The notes: generated by a model not told the origin, from the sequence alone. Counted from the stretch's first letter, positions 17,170 through 27,893 are shown. The stretch: DNA of 64,000 nt from Pseudoalteromonas rubra (GCF_005887115.1 NZ_PNCJ01000010.1:1-64000); one strand, 5' to 3'. A program made the numbers and translations.

Positions 17170-19107
17170 ATGTCACAGAGCATTTATCCGGTTCCTGAAG
17201 CTATCAGGAACGCAGCGCTGGTAGATAACGATCAATATACAAAACTATACCAACAATCCATTGACGATCCTCAGGCATTCTGGGCCGAGCACGGAAAGCG
17301 CCTTGACTGGTTTACCCCTTACAGCAAAGTAAAGAACACCTCTTTTGACAAAGGTCACATCAGCATCAAATGGTATGAAGATGGTGTACTCAATGCGTCT
17401 TATAACTGTATTGATCGCCACCTCAAAGTTAACGCAGACAAAGTCGCGCTGATCTGGGAAGGTGATGATCCAACGCAAAGTGAGCACATTAGTTTTCAGC
17501 AACTGCACGATGAAGTGGCTAAGCTTGCCAATGGCCTAAAAAAATTGGGCGTTAAAAAAGGTGACCGTGTTGCCATCTATATGCCAATGACCCCTCAGGC
17601 GATTTACGCCATGCAGGCGTGCGCCCGTATCGGTGCTGTGCACTCTGTGGTCTTTGGTGGCTTTTCACCGTCAGCCATTGCGGATCGGATCAAAGACTCA
17701 GGGGCCAAAGTGGTGATCACCTCTGATGAAGGGCGTCGCGGCGGTAACTGTGTGCCGCTCAAAGCCAATGTTGATGAGGCGGTCAATCAGGATGGCGTCA
17801 GCATTGAGCACGTGATTGTGCATCAGCTCACTGGTGGTGAAGTAGAGTGGCAGGCACACGATGTCTGGTGGCATGAGCTGGTGGCAGATGTCGCCAGCGA
17901 GTGCGAGCCAGAGCCGATGAATGCCGAAGATCCTTTGTTTATCCTTTACACGTCTGGCTCAACCGGCCAACCAAAAGGGGTCGTACATACCACCGGTGGT
18001 TATCTGGTGTATTCATCCATGACGCACGAGTATGTCTTTGATGTCAAAGCCGATGATGTTTACTGGTGTACCGCCGATGTCGGTTGGATCACCGGGCACA
18101 GTTATATGGCCTATGGGCCGCTGGTAAATGGCTGTACTCAGGTGATTTTTGAAGGGGTACCGACTTACCCAAGCTCCGGTCGCATCGGTGAAGTGGTAGA
18201 CAAACACAATGTCACTATTTTATATACTGCCCCGACTGCTATCCGTGCGTTGATGGCCAAAGGCGATGAGCCAGTAGCCAGCTCGAAGCGCACCAGCTTG
18301 CGGATCATGGGCTCGGTGGGTGAGCCAATCAACCCGGAAGCCTGGAGCTGGTACTACGAAAAGATAGGTAACAGTCAGTGCCCCATCGTAGATACCTGGT
18401 GGCAAACTGAAACCGGCGGCATCATGATCACACCATTACCGGGAGCAACGGACATGAAACCGGGCTCGGCGACGCGTCCTTTCTTTGGTATTGCACCAGC
18501 TTTGTTCGACGCAGAGGGCAACACGCTTGAGGGCGCAACAGAAGGTAACTTGGTGATCCTGGACAGCTGGCCTTCTCAGGCGCGGACCGTTTATGGAGAT
18601 CACGAGCGCTTTGAGCAAACATACTTCTCGGCCTATCCGGGCGTGTATTTCACAGGCGATGGCTGTCGTCGCGATGAAGATGGCTATTACTGGATCACCG
18701 GTCGTGTGGATGATGTGCTGAATGTCTCTGGGCACCGTTTAGGTACCGCTGAGATTGAAAGTGCTCTGGTTGCGCATGAAGCTGTCGCTGAGGCCGCGGT
18801 AGTGGGTTACCCGCATGATATTAAGGGTCAGGGGATCTATGTGTACGTCACTCCCAACGAGGGGGTCGCAGTCACGGACGAGTTGACCAAAGAAGTGCGT
18901 AACTGGGTACGCAAAGAGCTCAGTCCAATTGCCTCGCCGGATATGATCCAATGGTCACCAGGCTTGCCGAAGACGCGTTCGGGTAAAATCATGCGCCGTA
19001 TTTTGCGTAAAATTGCTGCCAATGAGTATCAGCAACTGGGTGATACCTCGACTTTGGCGGACCCAAGTGTGGTCGATGAATTGATCGAAAACAGACTAAA
19101 CCGTTAA
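17170..19107 (+). CDS. acs: Acetyl-CoA synthetase
   Basis: The enzyme makes acetyl-CoA from acetate, ATP and CoA. The ATG at 17170 is chosen because GGAG lies seven bases upstream and it gives the usual [10 protein letters not shown] start with 645 residues; an in-frame upstream reading from 17116 is unlikely. Motifs include [13 protein letters not shown] (ATP loop), [24 protein letters not shown] and the C-terminal [11 protein letters not shown], whose lysine is the regulatory acetylation site in the family. A response-regulator gene follows with only a terminator hairpin between, and the porin gene is divergent. Confidence 0.96.
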   Translation: MSQSIYPVPEAIRNAALVDNDQYTKLYQQSIDDPQAFWAEHGKRLDWFTPYSKVKNTSFDKGHISIKWYEDGVLNASYNCIDRHLKVNADKVALIWEGDDPTQSEHISFQQLHDEVAKLANGLKKLGVKKGDRVAIYMPMTPQAIYAMQACARIGAVHSVVFGGFSPSAIADRIKDSGAKVVITSDEGRRGGNCVPLKANVDEAVNQDGVSIEHVIVHQLTGGEVEWQAHDVWWHELVADVASECEPEPMNAEDPLFILYTSGSTGQPKGVVHTTGGYLVYSSMTHEYVFDVKADDVYWCTADVGWITGHSYMAYGPLVNGCTQVIFEGVPTYPSSGRIGEVVDKHNVTILYTAPTAIRALMAKGDEPVASSKRTSLRIMGSVGEPINPEAWSWYYEKIGNSQCPIVDTWWQTETGGIMITPLPGATDMKPGSATRPFFGIAPALFDAEGNTLEGATEGNLVILDSWPSQARTVYGDHERFEQTYFSAYPGVYFTGDGCRRDEDGYYWITGRVDDVLNVSGHRLGTAEIESALVAHEAVAEAAVVGYPHDIKGQGIYVYVTPNEGVAVTDELTKEVRNWVRKELSPIASPDMIQWSPGLPKTRSGKIMRRILRKIAANEYQQLGDTSTLADPSVVDELIENRLNR

Positions 19108-19152
19108 TTGAGCGTTAATCGCTTGAATTATGACAAAATATTGACCTACTAT

Positions 19153-19182
19153 ATCGGCTGTCGACATGACAGCCGATTTTTT
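19153..19182 (+). terminator. Terminator/attenuator between acs and the response-regulator gene
   Basis: The stem ATCGGCTGTC/GACAGCCGAT with a five-base loop is followed by six T. It ends only about a dozen bases before the start codon of the next gene, and the T run merges into that gene's AGGAG ribosome-binding site. It may stop acs transcription partially, setting the ratio of acs to regulator. Confidence 0.85.
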
Positions 19183-19193
19183 AGGAGCCAAGC

Positions 19194-19847
19194 ATGAACC
19201 AGTTTTTAATTGCGGACGATCACCCTTTGTTTCGCGAAGCATTAAAAGGGGCGCTGCAAAACCAGTTTGACGGGTTGGAGATTTTCGAATCTGAAAACTT
19301 CGAGCAAACCTTGCAACAATTATCCGAACAGGACGAGCTGGATCTGCTGTTGTTGGATTTACATATGCCGGGCAATGGCGATTTGTATGGCCTCATCCGC
19401 ATCCGTGAAGATTATCCGAGTTTGCCCATTGTGGTGGTGTCGGGCAGTGAAGACCTCAATGTAATCTCCAAAGTCATGGGTTATGGCGCCATGGGCTTTA
19501 TTCCTAAGGCGTCTTCATCAAAGGAGATTGTCGAGGCACTCAATCAGGTGCTCGAAGGCGATGTCTGGTTGCCAGCCAGCCTCAAAGATCAGATTGCAGA
19601 ACTCGACGGAGAAGATAAGCAGCTGGCACAGCAAATTGCATCATTAACGCCACAGCAATACAAGGTGTTGCAATATTTGCATGAAGGGTTGCTCAACAAG
19701 CAAATTGCCTATGAGCTGAATATCTCAGAGGCCACGGTTAAGGCACATATTACGGCGATATTTCGTAAACTGGGGGTCTACAACCGCACTCAGGCGGTAT
19801 TGATTGCGGCTAAGCTGCAACTGGAACCCCTCGACAGCCAGAGTTAA
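19194..19847 (+). CDS. LuxR/NarL-type response regulator, CrbR/ErdR-like
   Basis: The product has 217 residues. The receiver domain (1-125) has the acidic pair (ADDH), the phospho-acceptor Asp55 in LLLLDLHMPG and the conserved lysine in FIPKAS. A LuxR-type helix-turn-helix covers about 145-205 (LTPQQYKVLQYLHEGLLNKQIAYELNISEATVKAHITAIFRKL). Its sequence style and its place directly behind acs fit CrbR/ErdR, the regulator that activates acetate-switch genes in Vibrio, Shewanella and Pseudomonas with the sensor CrbS/MxtR. No sensor kinase is in the window. The family call is solid; the CrbR identity is probable. Confidence 0.85.
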   Translation: MNQFLIADDHPLFREALKGALQNQFDGLEIFESENFEQTLQQLSEQDELDLLLLDLHMPGNGDLYGLIRIREDYPSLPIVVVSGSEDLNVISKVMGYGAMGFIPKASSSKEIVEALNQVLEGDVWLPASLKDQIAELDGEDKQLAQQIASLTPQQYKVLQYLHEGLLNKQIAYELNISEATVKAHITAIFRKLGVYNRTQAVLIAAKLQLEPLDSQS

Positions 19848-19906
19848 CAGTCATGTCGTGACAAGGAGAGTGCCAGCACGAAGATGCTGGCGTTTTTGTT
19901 ATTACG

Positions 19907-20737
19907 CTAGGCAAATACCACGGTTTTATTACCATTAATAAACAGCTTATGTTCCGTGGCCAGTTGAATGGCTTTGCAGAACACCACTTTTTCAATATCC
20001 CGGCCCATTTTCGCCATGGCCTCGGCGCTATCGGCATGACTCACCTGAGTGACATCCTGCATGATGATCGGGCCTTCGTCTAATTCGTCGTTGACGAAGT
20101 GTGCCGTCGCACCAATGATTTTTACCCCGCGCTCAAACGCCTGATGGTAAGGCTTTGCTCCGATAAACGCTGGCAGAAACGAGTGGTGAATATTAATGAT
20201 CTGATTGCTAAAACGGGCAACAAACTGTGGGCTGAGCACCCGCATATATTTGGCCAGGCCGATATAATCGGGCTGGTATTGCTCAATAACCTGAGCCATG
20301 GCATCGTCATGCTGTTCACGTGTCAGCCCCTGATGCGATACCAGATGAAACGGCACGCCAAAGCCCTCTACCAACGGCTTCAGGGTATCATAGTTGGCGA
20401 TCACCGCCTGAATTTCAACGTTAAAGGCATTCTCGTATTGCTTTAGCAGCATACCACCCAGGCAGTGGGCTTCTTTGGTGGCAAGCAGGACCACTTTGGT
20501 TTTTTCATTGCCATGTAAGTGTACTTGCGCACCGCCTGGCAGCACACTGCGTAGTTGCGGCAAAAACTGTTCACCGACATCACCTGTCAGTTCTGTACGC
20601 ATAAAAAAGCGCTCACCTGCTTTATCTACAAATTCGTTGTTACGGACTATATTCAGATTATGCTCAAAACAGAGCCCCGTTACTTTGGCAATTAGTCCCA
20701 CATCATCACGACACTGGGTGGTTAAAACAATACTCAT
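19907..20737 (-). CDS. purU: Formyltetrahydrofolate deformylase
   Basis: The enzyme hydrolyses 10-formyl-THF to formate and THF, balancing one-carbon pools. The ATG at 20737 has GAGG upstream and gives a 276-residue protein starting MSIVLTTQCRDDVGLIAKV; a longer in-frame reading lacks support. An N-terminal ACT domain (1-80) is followed by the formyltransferase fold with HHSFLPAFIGAKPYHQAFERGVK and GATAHFVNDELDEGPII, holding the catalytic Asn-His-Asp set. The ACT domain in E. coli mediates control by methionine and glycine. Confidence 0.95.
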   Translation of the reverse strand: MSIVLTTQCRDDVGLIAKVTGLCFEHNLNIVRNNEFVDKAGERFFMRTELTGDVGEQFLPQLRSVLPGGAQVHLHGNEKTKVVLLATKEAHCLGGMLLKQYENAFNVEIQAVIANYDTLKPLVEGFGVPFHLVSHQGLTREQHDDAMAQVIEQYQPDYIGLAKYMRVLSPQFVARFSNQIINIHHSFLPAFIGAKPYHQAFERGVKIIGATAHFVNDELDEGPIIMQDVTQVSHADSAEAMAKMGRDIEKVVFCKAIQLATEHKLFINGNKTVVFA

Positions 20738-21048
20738 ATCCTCATTCCATTCACTGTTAAAGCTGACATTCCACCATACCCCGCTGGCTACGAAAAACAA
20801 GCAGACATTAGTCCGCTTCGTTTCTCTAAGTGCTGTTTATTGAGTGATAGAAACAGCAATTGATGTGATTTAGGGGCTAGAGTAAAAGTTCATTTTATTG
20901 TGTTTCTCACTGTTCTCTTTGTGGGTAACTTTTTTCTAATCAATAGGTTAATTCTTTAAATTTTAATTGCTCCATTAACATTTGAACTCGATTCAGGTAA
21001 ATTAGCGCCGATTGGAAATTCTACGGAAAGAAATAATAAGGAAGCTAA
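20738..21048. other. Divergent intergenic region, purU / giant lipoprotein gene
   Basis: This 311-base gap carries the promoters of two divergent genes. The right half is AT-rich. AAGGAAG just before 21049 is the ribosome-binding site of the giant gene. I could not find a convincing -35/-10 pair or any operator. Confidence 0.5.
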
Positions 21049-24000
21049 ATGCTTAATAAAAAGTGCTCAGCCTCCGTGTTACTCCTTCCTGCCGTTTTGT
21101 CCTCTGCATTGCTACTTAGTGCATGTGGAGGTGGAGGCGGTGAAGGCGGTAGCAGCGGCGGAACTTCTCCCACTACATCAGGTGGAAAAACGACTCAAAC
21201 AAATGTGTCGCTCTCAGTCAGCGTAACCGGCTCAGGTCAGGTTACACCGATGAGCAAAAGTCTTGCATCGGGCAACAGTACGACATTTACAGTCAAAGCC
21301 GGTGAAGGTCATTTGATCGAATCTATGACTGGGTGCGGTGGTACGTTACAAAATAATACCTATACAACGGACAAGATCTCACAAGACTGCCAAATTGAAA
21401 CTGTCTTTGCCTTGAAATCTTTTCAGATAACCACTTCTCAGTCAGGTGAAGGTAATATTTATCCTGAATCACCGGTGCTGGACTGGGGCACTGAGCAGAC
21501 GTTAACACTCTCTGCTGCAACCGGTTACAAAGTCGGTAAAGCATATGGCTGTGGGGGGACACTGTCAGGTGATAAATACAGTATTCCAGCTGTCACAGCA
21601 GAGTGTGAAATTCAAGTGGAGTTCCACCCGCTGAGTCTCGCACTTAAAAATGATAAATTAGATCAGCAAGTTGAGCTGAATGTTAAGGGCAATGCCGGTA
21701 TTTCCCCTACCAGTAAAGGGATCATCCAGCCAGGTGAAGAAGGGGCGCCGCCAGTTCCTACCGATATTGACTTACCTTTTCTTGTTAATGACATCGACTT
21801 AACCACAGAGCTGGGTGCAACCGTAGAGTTGGACATCGTCTATGAAAAGCCATTACCTGAAGGGATTAAGTACTATAAGTTCGGCCCGGCACAACCCGGC
21901 GCTGAGGACACTTGGTATGCACTGCCTCAGGAGCTGTATCAGATCTCAGAAGACAGAAAAGTCGTCACGCTGACCCTCACCGATGGGCAGTTAGGTGATG
22001 CTGACTGGGAGAATAATGGCTTTATTCAGGACCCCGGCGGCCCTGCGATGCCAAGGCAGCATACCGTGACGGTTAATGCTTCTGAAGGGGGTACAAGTAG
22101 CGTTACTTCATCACAGGTAAACAACGGTGATGTAGCTGCGATTGTGCTTACGCCAAACACTGGCTATCACATTCAATCAGCCGTTGGGTGTGGTGGTACA
22201 CTCACGGGGAACACTTACAATACAGGTATCATTACTGCAGATTGTCAGGTAGATGTGCAGTTTGCGCTAAACCAGTACCTGATGACGTCTGGCAGTGGTG
22301 AAGGGGGAAGCATAACGCCTGCCGAGCAGACTGTGTACCATGGTGAATCCGCTCAGTTTATGGTGCAGGTGCAAAACGGTTATACGCTGGAAAATATTAG
22401 CGGGTGTGATGGAACCCTACAGGGCCAAATTTTTACTACTGCAAGTGCGACTGCAAATTGTGAAGTTGCCGCCTCGTTTTCGCAGCAGTATTTCAGTGTG
22501 TCTACTCAAGTAACGGGTGGTGGCTCTATCACCCCTGACACTGTTAAGGTGGCCTATGATGGCACAACCACACTGACTGTAACGCCGCAAACTGGGCACT
22601 ACCTTGCCAACATCGAAGGCTGTGGCGGTCAGTTGTCAGGTGATCAGTACACTACCGGCCCGGTGACAGCTAACTGTACCGTCAATGCGCATTTTGCACA
22701 GCGTGAGTACACGGTGAATGCGACAGCCGGAGCTGGTGGTCAAATAGATCCGGATACTCAGCAAGTTGTACATGGCAATGTGGCGTCTTTCAATTTGTTA
22801 CCACAAGTGGGATACCTGGTTGATAATGTCACAGGTTGTAGCGGCACATTATCTGGTAACACGTACACGACTGGGGCGGTAACTGCGGCATGTGAGGTTG
22901 AGGCAAGCTTTAAAGCTGCGCAATACCGGGTAACGGCCAGCGCCACTTCTGGTGGCAGTATTTCACCCAACGAGCAGGCCGCGGTGCATGGTCAGCAAGT
23001 CTCGTTTAGTGTCACTGCAAATGAAGGTTTTACACTGGAGTCAGTGTCCGGTTGTGGCGGTGTGTTAACGGAAAGTGGGTTCATTACGGCTGAAATCACA
23101 CAAAGCTGCCACGTGAGTGCTTCGTTTGTTGCTAAACAGTACGAAATATCTGCGACAGCCAGTGAAGGAGGCAGTATTTCTCCAGCACAACAACAAGTTG
23201 TACATGGAAAAGCGGTTAGTTTCCAGGTCAGCACAGATACGGGTTACAGCCTGGTAGAGGTGACAGGGTGTAATGGCGTATTGTCTGGCGATGTCTATAC
23301 CGTCGGTAATGTAACTGGTGCCTGTAATGTGCATGCAAGCTTTAGCTTAAACCATTATGAGGTAACAGCGGTATCGTCAGTAGGAGGCGCTTTATCTCCG
23401 GCCAGTCAGCGTATTGCACATGGCCAGCAAGCAACTTTTTCGGTTGCGGTTGAGCCAGGCTACAACACAGTTGATATACAGGGTTGTGGCGGTCAGCTGA
23501 TTGATGGTCAGTTTGTGACGGCTCCTATCACACAATCATGTCAGATAAGTGCTAACTTTGATCAGAATAGTTATGCTGTAACGACCAAGGTGAGTGGCAA
23601 TGGCTCGGTATCTCCAGCTTCTCAGTTTGTCTTACACGGCGAGTCTGCAAGTTTGACGCTGACGCCAGATGCAGGCCAGAAGATCGCGTCAGTGTCTGGA
23701 TGTGAAGGGGTGCTCGATGGCAATGTCTATACAACCGCACCTGTGATGGCGAACTGTGAAGTGGCCGTTGCCTTCAGTGCCCAGCAGTTCATGGTTGAAG
23801 CACAGGCTTCTGAAGGTGGCCAAATTAGCCCGGCACAGCAAATGGTGTCTTACGCGGATAGCATGACCTTTACTGTAACACCTGATGAGGGTTTCTCGAT
23901 TGATGCTGTTGAAGGGTGTGAAGGTTCGTTAACTGGCAACCTGTATACAACCAAACCGATCATGGCGGCGTGTCTGGTCAGTGCCAAATTTGTGCGAACT

Positions 24001-27000
24001 GTCTATCCAGTTACAGCACTGGCGAGTGAAGGTGGGGTTGTAACACCTGCTCAGCAAAACGTTGAGCATGGTCAAAGTGCGACGTTTGAACTACAGCCAG
24101 AAGCAGGTCACAGTATTGTATCCGTCACTGGTTGTGAAGGCTCTCAGGTAGGAACAACTTATGTGACCGGGCCAATCACGGCTGCTTGTGAAGTAGTTGC
24201 TAACTTCGATGCAAATAAGTACTCAGTCACAACTCAAGCCACTGAAGGTGGTAGTCTCACTCCGGCGAGCCAACTATTGAGCTATGGCGCTGTGGCTAGC
24301 GTAGAAGTATCTGTTGAAGCGGGCTTTTTAATTGAAAGCGTGACAGGATGCGGTGGTGCATTGAGTGGTTCGACCTATACAACGGCCCCCATTGTCGACA
24401 ACTGCCAGATCAGCGCCAGTTTTGTGAAAGAGCAATTTGAAGTGTCTGTCGCCGATTTTTCAAATGGTCAGGTTTCACCTCGTTCTCAGCAAGTCACTTA
24501 CGCAGAGCGAGCTAGCTTTGTAATCACGCCAGATGTGGGTTTTGAAATTGTGTCGGTGACAGGGTGTGGTGGATTGTTCGCAAAACACAGTGACGTTTAT
24601 ACAACTGGACCTATAACTCAGTCCTGTCAAATTGATGTTGAGACTAAACGACAAAGTTTCCATGTTGCTACAAATTCAGCTGGTGGAGGGACTATCTCGC
24701 CTCAGGCTGTGGAAGTGGACTATGACAACCACGCTCAATTCACTATTACGCCAGACGAGGGCTTTGTTATAGACAAAGTCAGTGGTTGTGGAGGAACGTT
24801 AACAGGGCAAACCTACACGACAGGGGCCGTATATATGAACTGTGAAGTCGTTGCATCCTTTATTAAAATTAAGTATGTGGCGACTGCTCAGGCGTCTTCA
24901 GGCGGTACAATTACACCGCCCAGACAGGAAGTTGAATCGGGTCTAACCGCAACGTTTTCAGTGACACCTGATGCAGGGTTCTGGACGCAAGAGGTAACTG
25001 GCTGTAACGGGACTTTAATTGGCAATGAGTACACGACTGGGCCGATGCATTCAGACTGTTCAGTTAAGGCCAAGTTTGAACCAAATCAATATGTTGTTGA
25101 CGTATCTGTGGTTGGTTCTAATATGGGCAGCGTATTTCCAATGTCACAACAAGTGTTGCATGGCGAGCGCGCCAGTGTAACTGTGTCACCTAATTCTAAC
25201 GTTAGTTTCTGGCCTCAAGGCTGTGGCGCTACAGCAACCGGCAATGTTGTCACTACCGCAGCGGTAACACAAAACTGTACGATCAAGGTTAACTTCAACC
25301 CTATCTCGATGGAGCATTCGGTAACGACATCGTCGAATAGCGGTGGTGTAATTTTCCCTACTCACAGGGTCGTCCTTGATGGTGAGCGTGCTGAATTTGA
25401 TGTAACACCATCTGGGCCGAACTTCCAGGTTGCGAGTGTTACGGGCTGTGGCGGAGCACTTAATGGTCATACCTACACGACAGCACCTATCTTCGCTAGC
25501 TGTAATGTGCATGCAACCTTTGAGCAAGCCACATATCGTGTCTCGGCAACTTCAGGCACCGGTGGTGCTATCACACCTGCAAGCAGTGACGTATCTGCTG
25601 GCGGCACAGTCACATTGACGGTCACGCCGGATGCAGGTTATCAGATTGACGCCGTGACTGGGTGTGCGGGTCGTCTAACTGGTAACACTTACACCACAGG
25701 TGCGGTGACTGCAAACTGTACGGTATCAGCAAGCTTTAGCCTTAAAACACTGGTTGTTTCAGCCTCTGCGGGTAGCGGTGGCCGAGTGACACCTGCAACC
25801 CAGACTGTGAAATATGGTGAAGGCGCGCGCGTCTGGGTATATCCGGATGAAGGTCACAAGGTCACATCTGTAACGGGCTGTGGTGGTAGTTATACAAACA
25901 ACCTGTATACCATTGACCGGGTTACGGCGTCCTGTAATGTGGTTGCCAGTTTTGCTACCAATAAATTGATTGTTACTGGGGTATCCAACGAGGGCGGCAG
26001 CCTGAGCCCGGCCAGCCAGGAGGTCAATAAGTTTGATAAAGCACAGTTAACAGTGAGTATCGATGATGGCTATTTCTTAAAGTCTATTACTGGCTGTTAT
26101 GGTTCTTTGTCTGGAAGTACTTACACTACGGGAGCGTTACTTAGTAATTGTACGGTGACTGCTGAGTTCGGAAAATACAGCTACACAGTAAATGCGACCG
26201 CAACTGATGGGGGCAGCATTTCTCCTGCTCAACAAAATGTTGAACATGGCAACACGGCAAGCTTCACGTTAACACCGGTTGAAGGCTACAGCATCACTGG
26301 GGTCAATGGTTGTGGTGGTAAACTCACAGGCAATACTTATACAACCGCTCAGATCACTGCCAGCTGTAATGTGTCTGCCAGCTTTAGTAAAGATACCTTC
26401 CTGGTAACTGCGACTGCAGAATCTGGCGGGGCCATTTCTCCAGCGTCCTTTACTGCGGCCTATGGCGATACGGTAACCTTGCAAGTAACGCCGAATGAAG
26501 GCTACGAAATTGAGTCCGTGCTGGGTTGTAATGGTCAGCTGAATGGTCAGACGTACACTACCGGTACTATAACCAGTAGCTGTCAGGTTACGGCCAAGTT
26601 CAACGGAATTAAGTTTGAAGTCACAGCTAGCGCGACGACGGGCGGCTCGGTTACGCCGACTAGCCTCTCTGTGGACTACAACGCGCGTGCGACTTTCCAG
26701 TTAACTCCAGAGCAAGGCTACATTATTAAGAATGTATCTGGATGCACTGGTACGTTGACAGGCAATGTCTTTACGACAGAGCCACTAAAGCGTGCTTGCA
26801 GCTTGTCTGTTGAGTTTATGCTTAACCTTGAATCACCAAGTATCGCAGTCGACACATCCGATAGCACAGCGCGTATTACCTGGCAGCCTGTTGCAGGGGC
26901 TGACAGCTATACCTTGTTCTATGCGAAACAGCCTGGGTTGACGCCGCAAAACTACGATACCTTGCGCGCAGGCACACGCGTTGCGAATGTGAGCAGTGGT

Positions 27001-27852
27001 GTGGAAGTGGCTATCTCCAATTACGTGGATTATTACGTAATGGTTACCGCAAATCATCTGGGTAACGAAAATGCGATGAGTAACGAAGTGACTGCACGCA
27101 GTATTGCCAGAAAAGGTAAACTGAACGATACCGGACAACAGTATTGTTCCACAACGTTTGCGGATCAAACGCGAACCAAGTACAAGTGTGGTGTTTACAG
27201 TGGATATGAGCTTGAAGGTCAGGATGGCTTCTTTGGTCGGGATGCGAAAGATCTGGCTAGTGAGTTACCTAAAGTTGGTTTTGGTATGGCCGGGTTTGAC
27301 TTGACAAAGATAGACAGTGAAGGCAATCCGCTCCCCAATAGTGCTGAGCATTATGCCTGTTTGCGTGACAACTACACAGGCCTGATGTGGGAAGTGAAAC
27401 AAAGTGACAAAGAATCGCTGCACTATTATGGCCATAGGTATAGTTGGTATAACCCGGATTACAATACCAATGGCGGTTATCCCGGGGTTCAGAATGGTGG
27501 AACTTGTGCCGGTAGTGCCTGTGATTACCCCTCCTTTGTTGAGGCAGTCAATACGGCTGGGTTATGTGGTGCCAAAGACTGGCGTATGCCAAGCAATAAA
27601 GAGCTGTTGAATATTTTCCAAATATCAGTTGAGTCAGGTAGAAACCAGACAGGTTTGGCACATTTATTGAGCCAGGAGCCTGATCATCAACTATGGATGA
27701 ATATTTGGACCGAGCTCACTTCGGCAAAGGATCCACAGCAAGCTTGGCGGAGTTCAGGTTCTTCATACACATTTAGTTCCACGCCAGTACAGATGCTGAC
27801 AGTAAGTAAAACACACAATGCATTAGTACTGTTGGTACGGGATGCTGAGTAA
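21049..27852 (+). CDS. Giant lipoprotein with 24 cysteine-paired InlB-B-type repeats and a DUF1566 C-terminus
   Basis: The product has 2267 residues. The lipobox LLSAC (Cys26) and a Gly/Ser-rich tether mark a lipoprotein. I count 24 repeats of about 72 residues: two at about 50-195 and 22 in a row at about 335-1926. Each reads roughly as Y-V-T-A, GGSISPA-Q-V-HG, F-VTP-GY-I-VTGCGG-L-G, YTTG-IT, C-V-ASF, resembling the divergent InlB B-repeat family. All 24 hold one cysteine in the GC-G motif and one about 18 residues later. Residues 200-335 (LTLTDGQLGDAD, then DPGGPAMP) look like a choice-of-anchor-U domain. A fibronectin III-like unit lies near 1930-2020 (ARITWQPVAGADSYTLFY). The end, about 2090-2267, is a DUF1566/Lcl domain (NYTGLMWEVK, KDWRMPSNKELL). 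A long surface stalk with a C-terminal binding head is inferred. Confidence 0.85.
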   Translation: MLNKKCSASVLLLPAVLSSALLLSACGGGGGEGGSSGGTSPTTSGGKTTQTNVSLSVSVTGSGQVTPMSKSLASGNSTTFTVKAGEGHLIESMTGCGGTLQNNTYTTDKISQDCQIETVFALKSFQITTSQSGEGNIYPESPVLDWGTEQTLTLSAATGYKVGKAYGCGGTLSGDKYSIPAVTAECEIQVEFHPLSLALKNDKLDQQVELNVKGNAGISPTSKGIIQPGEEGAPPVPTDIDLPFLVNDIDLTTELGATVELDIVYEKPLPEGIKYYKFGPAQPGAEDTWYALPQELYQISEDRKVVTLTLTDGQLGDADWENNGFIQDPGGPAMPRQHTVTVNASEGGTSSVTSSQVNNGDVAAIVLTPNTGYHIQSAVGCGGTLTGNTYNTGIITADCQVDVQFALNQYLMTSGSGEGGSITPAEQTVYHGESAQFMVQVQNGYTLENISGCDGTLQGQIFTTASATANCEVAASFSQQYFSVSTQVTGGGSITPDTVKVAYDGTTTLTVTPQTGHYLANIEGCGGQLSGDQYTTGPVTANCTVNAHFAQREYTVNATAGAGGQIDPDTQQVVHGNVASFNLLPQVGYLVDNVTGCSGTLSGNTYTTGAVTAACEVEASFKAAQYRVTASATSGGSISPNEQAAVHGQQVSFSVTANEGFTLESVSGCGGVLTESGFITAEITQSCHVSASFVAKQYEISATASEGGSISPAQQQVVHGKAVSFQVSTDTGYSLVEVTGCNGVLSGDVYTVGNVTGACNVHASFSLNHYEVTAVSSVGGALSPASQRIAHGQQATFSVAVEPGYNTVDIQGCGGQLIDGQFVTAPITQSCQISANFDQNSYAVTTKVSGNGSVSPASQFVLHGESASLTLTPDAGQKIASVSGCEGVLDGNVYTTAPVMANCEVAVAFSAQQFMVEAQASEGGQISPAQQMVSYADSMTFTVTPDEGFSIDAVEGCEGSLTGNLYTTKPIMAACLVSAKFVRTVYPVTALASEGGVVTPAQQNVEHGQSATFELQPEAGHSIVSVTGCEGSQVGTTYVTGPITAACEVVANFDANKYSVTTQATEGGSLTPASQLLSYGAVASVEVSVEAGFLIESVTGCGGALSGSTYTTAPIVDNCQISASFVKEQFEVSVADFSNGQVSPRSQQVTYAERASFVITPDVGFEIVSVTGCGGLFAKHSDVYTTGPITQSCQIDVETKRQSFHVATNSAGGGTISPQAVEVDYDNHAQFTITPDEGFVIDKVSGCGGTLTGQTYTTGAVYMNCEVVASFIKIKYVATAQASSGGTITPPRQEVESGLTATFSVTPDAGFWTQEVTGCNGTLIGNEYTTGPMHSDCSVKAKFEPNQYVVDVSVVGSNMGSVFPMSQQVLHGERASVTVSPNSNVSFWPQGCGATATGNVVTTAAVTQNCTIKVNFNPISMEHSVTTSSNSGGVIFPTHRVVLDGERAEFDVTPSGPNFQVASVTGCGGALNGHTYTTAPIFASCNVHATFEQATYRVSATSGTGGAITPASSDVSAGGTVTLTVTPDAGYQIDAVTGCAGRLTGNTYTTGAVTANCTVSASFSLKTLVVSASAGSGGRVTPATQTVKYGEGARVWVYPDEGHKVTSVTGCGGSYTNNLYTIDRVTASCNVVASFATNKLIVTGVSNEGGSLSPASQEVNKFDKAQLTVSIDDGYFLKSITGCYGSLSGSTYTTGALLSNCTVTAEFGKYSYTVNATATDGGSISPAQQNVEHGNTASFTLTPVEGYSITGVNGCGGKLTGNTYTTAQITASCNVSASFSKDTFLVTATAESGGAISPASFTAAYGDTVTLQVTPNEGYEIESVLGCNGQLNGQTYTTGTITSSCQVTAKFNGIKFEVTASATTGGSVTPTSLSVDYNARATFQLTPEQGYIIKNVSGCTGTLTGNVFTTEPLKRACSLSVEFMLNLESPSIAVDTSDSTARITWQPVAGADSYTLFYAKQPGLTPQNYDTLRAGTRVANVSSGVEVAISNYVDYYVMVTANHLGNENAMSNEVTARSIARKGKLNDTGQQYCSTTFADQTRTKYKCGVYSGYELEGQDGFFGRDAKDLASELPKVGFGMAGFDLTKIDSEGNPLPNSAEHYACLRDNYTGLMWEVKQSDKESLHYYGHRYSWYNPDYNTNGGYPGVQNGGTCAGSACDYPSFVEAVNTAGLCGAKDWRMPSNKELLNIFQISVESGRNQTGLAHLLSQEPDHQLWMNIWTELTSAKDPQQAWRSSGSSYTFSSTPVQMLTVSKTHNALVLLVRDAE

Positions 27853-27860
27853 AGTTAGAA

Positions 27861-27878
27861 GGGGGCACTAGTGCCCCC
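27861..27878 (+). other. Intergenic hairpin between the two DUF1566 genes
   Basis: GGGGGCAC-TA-GTGCCCCC is a perfect inverted repeat in the 41-base gap between the giant gene and the next reading frame. No T run follows, so it is more likely a 3'-end stabiliser or processing site within one transcript than a terminator. Confidence 0.55.
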
Positions 27879-27893
27879 ATAGAAGGAAATAAG

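Noticed and set aside
22050..26830. CRISPR-like regular spacing
   Set aside because: The periodicity (about 216 bases) is that of coding repeats in one continuous frame; the nucleotide copies are not identical and there are no spacers or cas genes.
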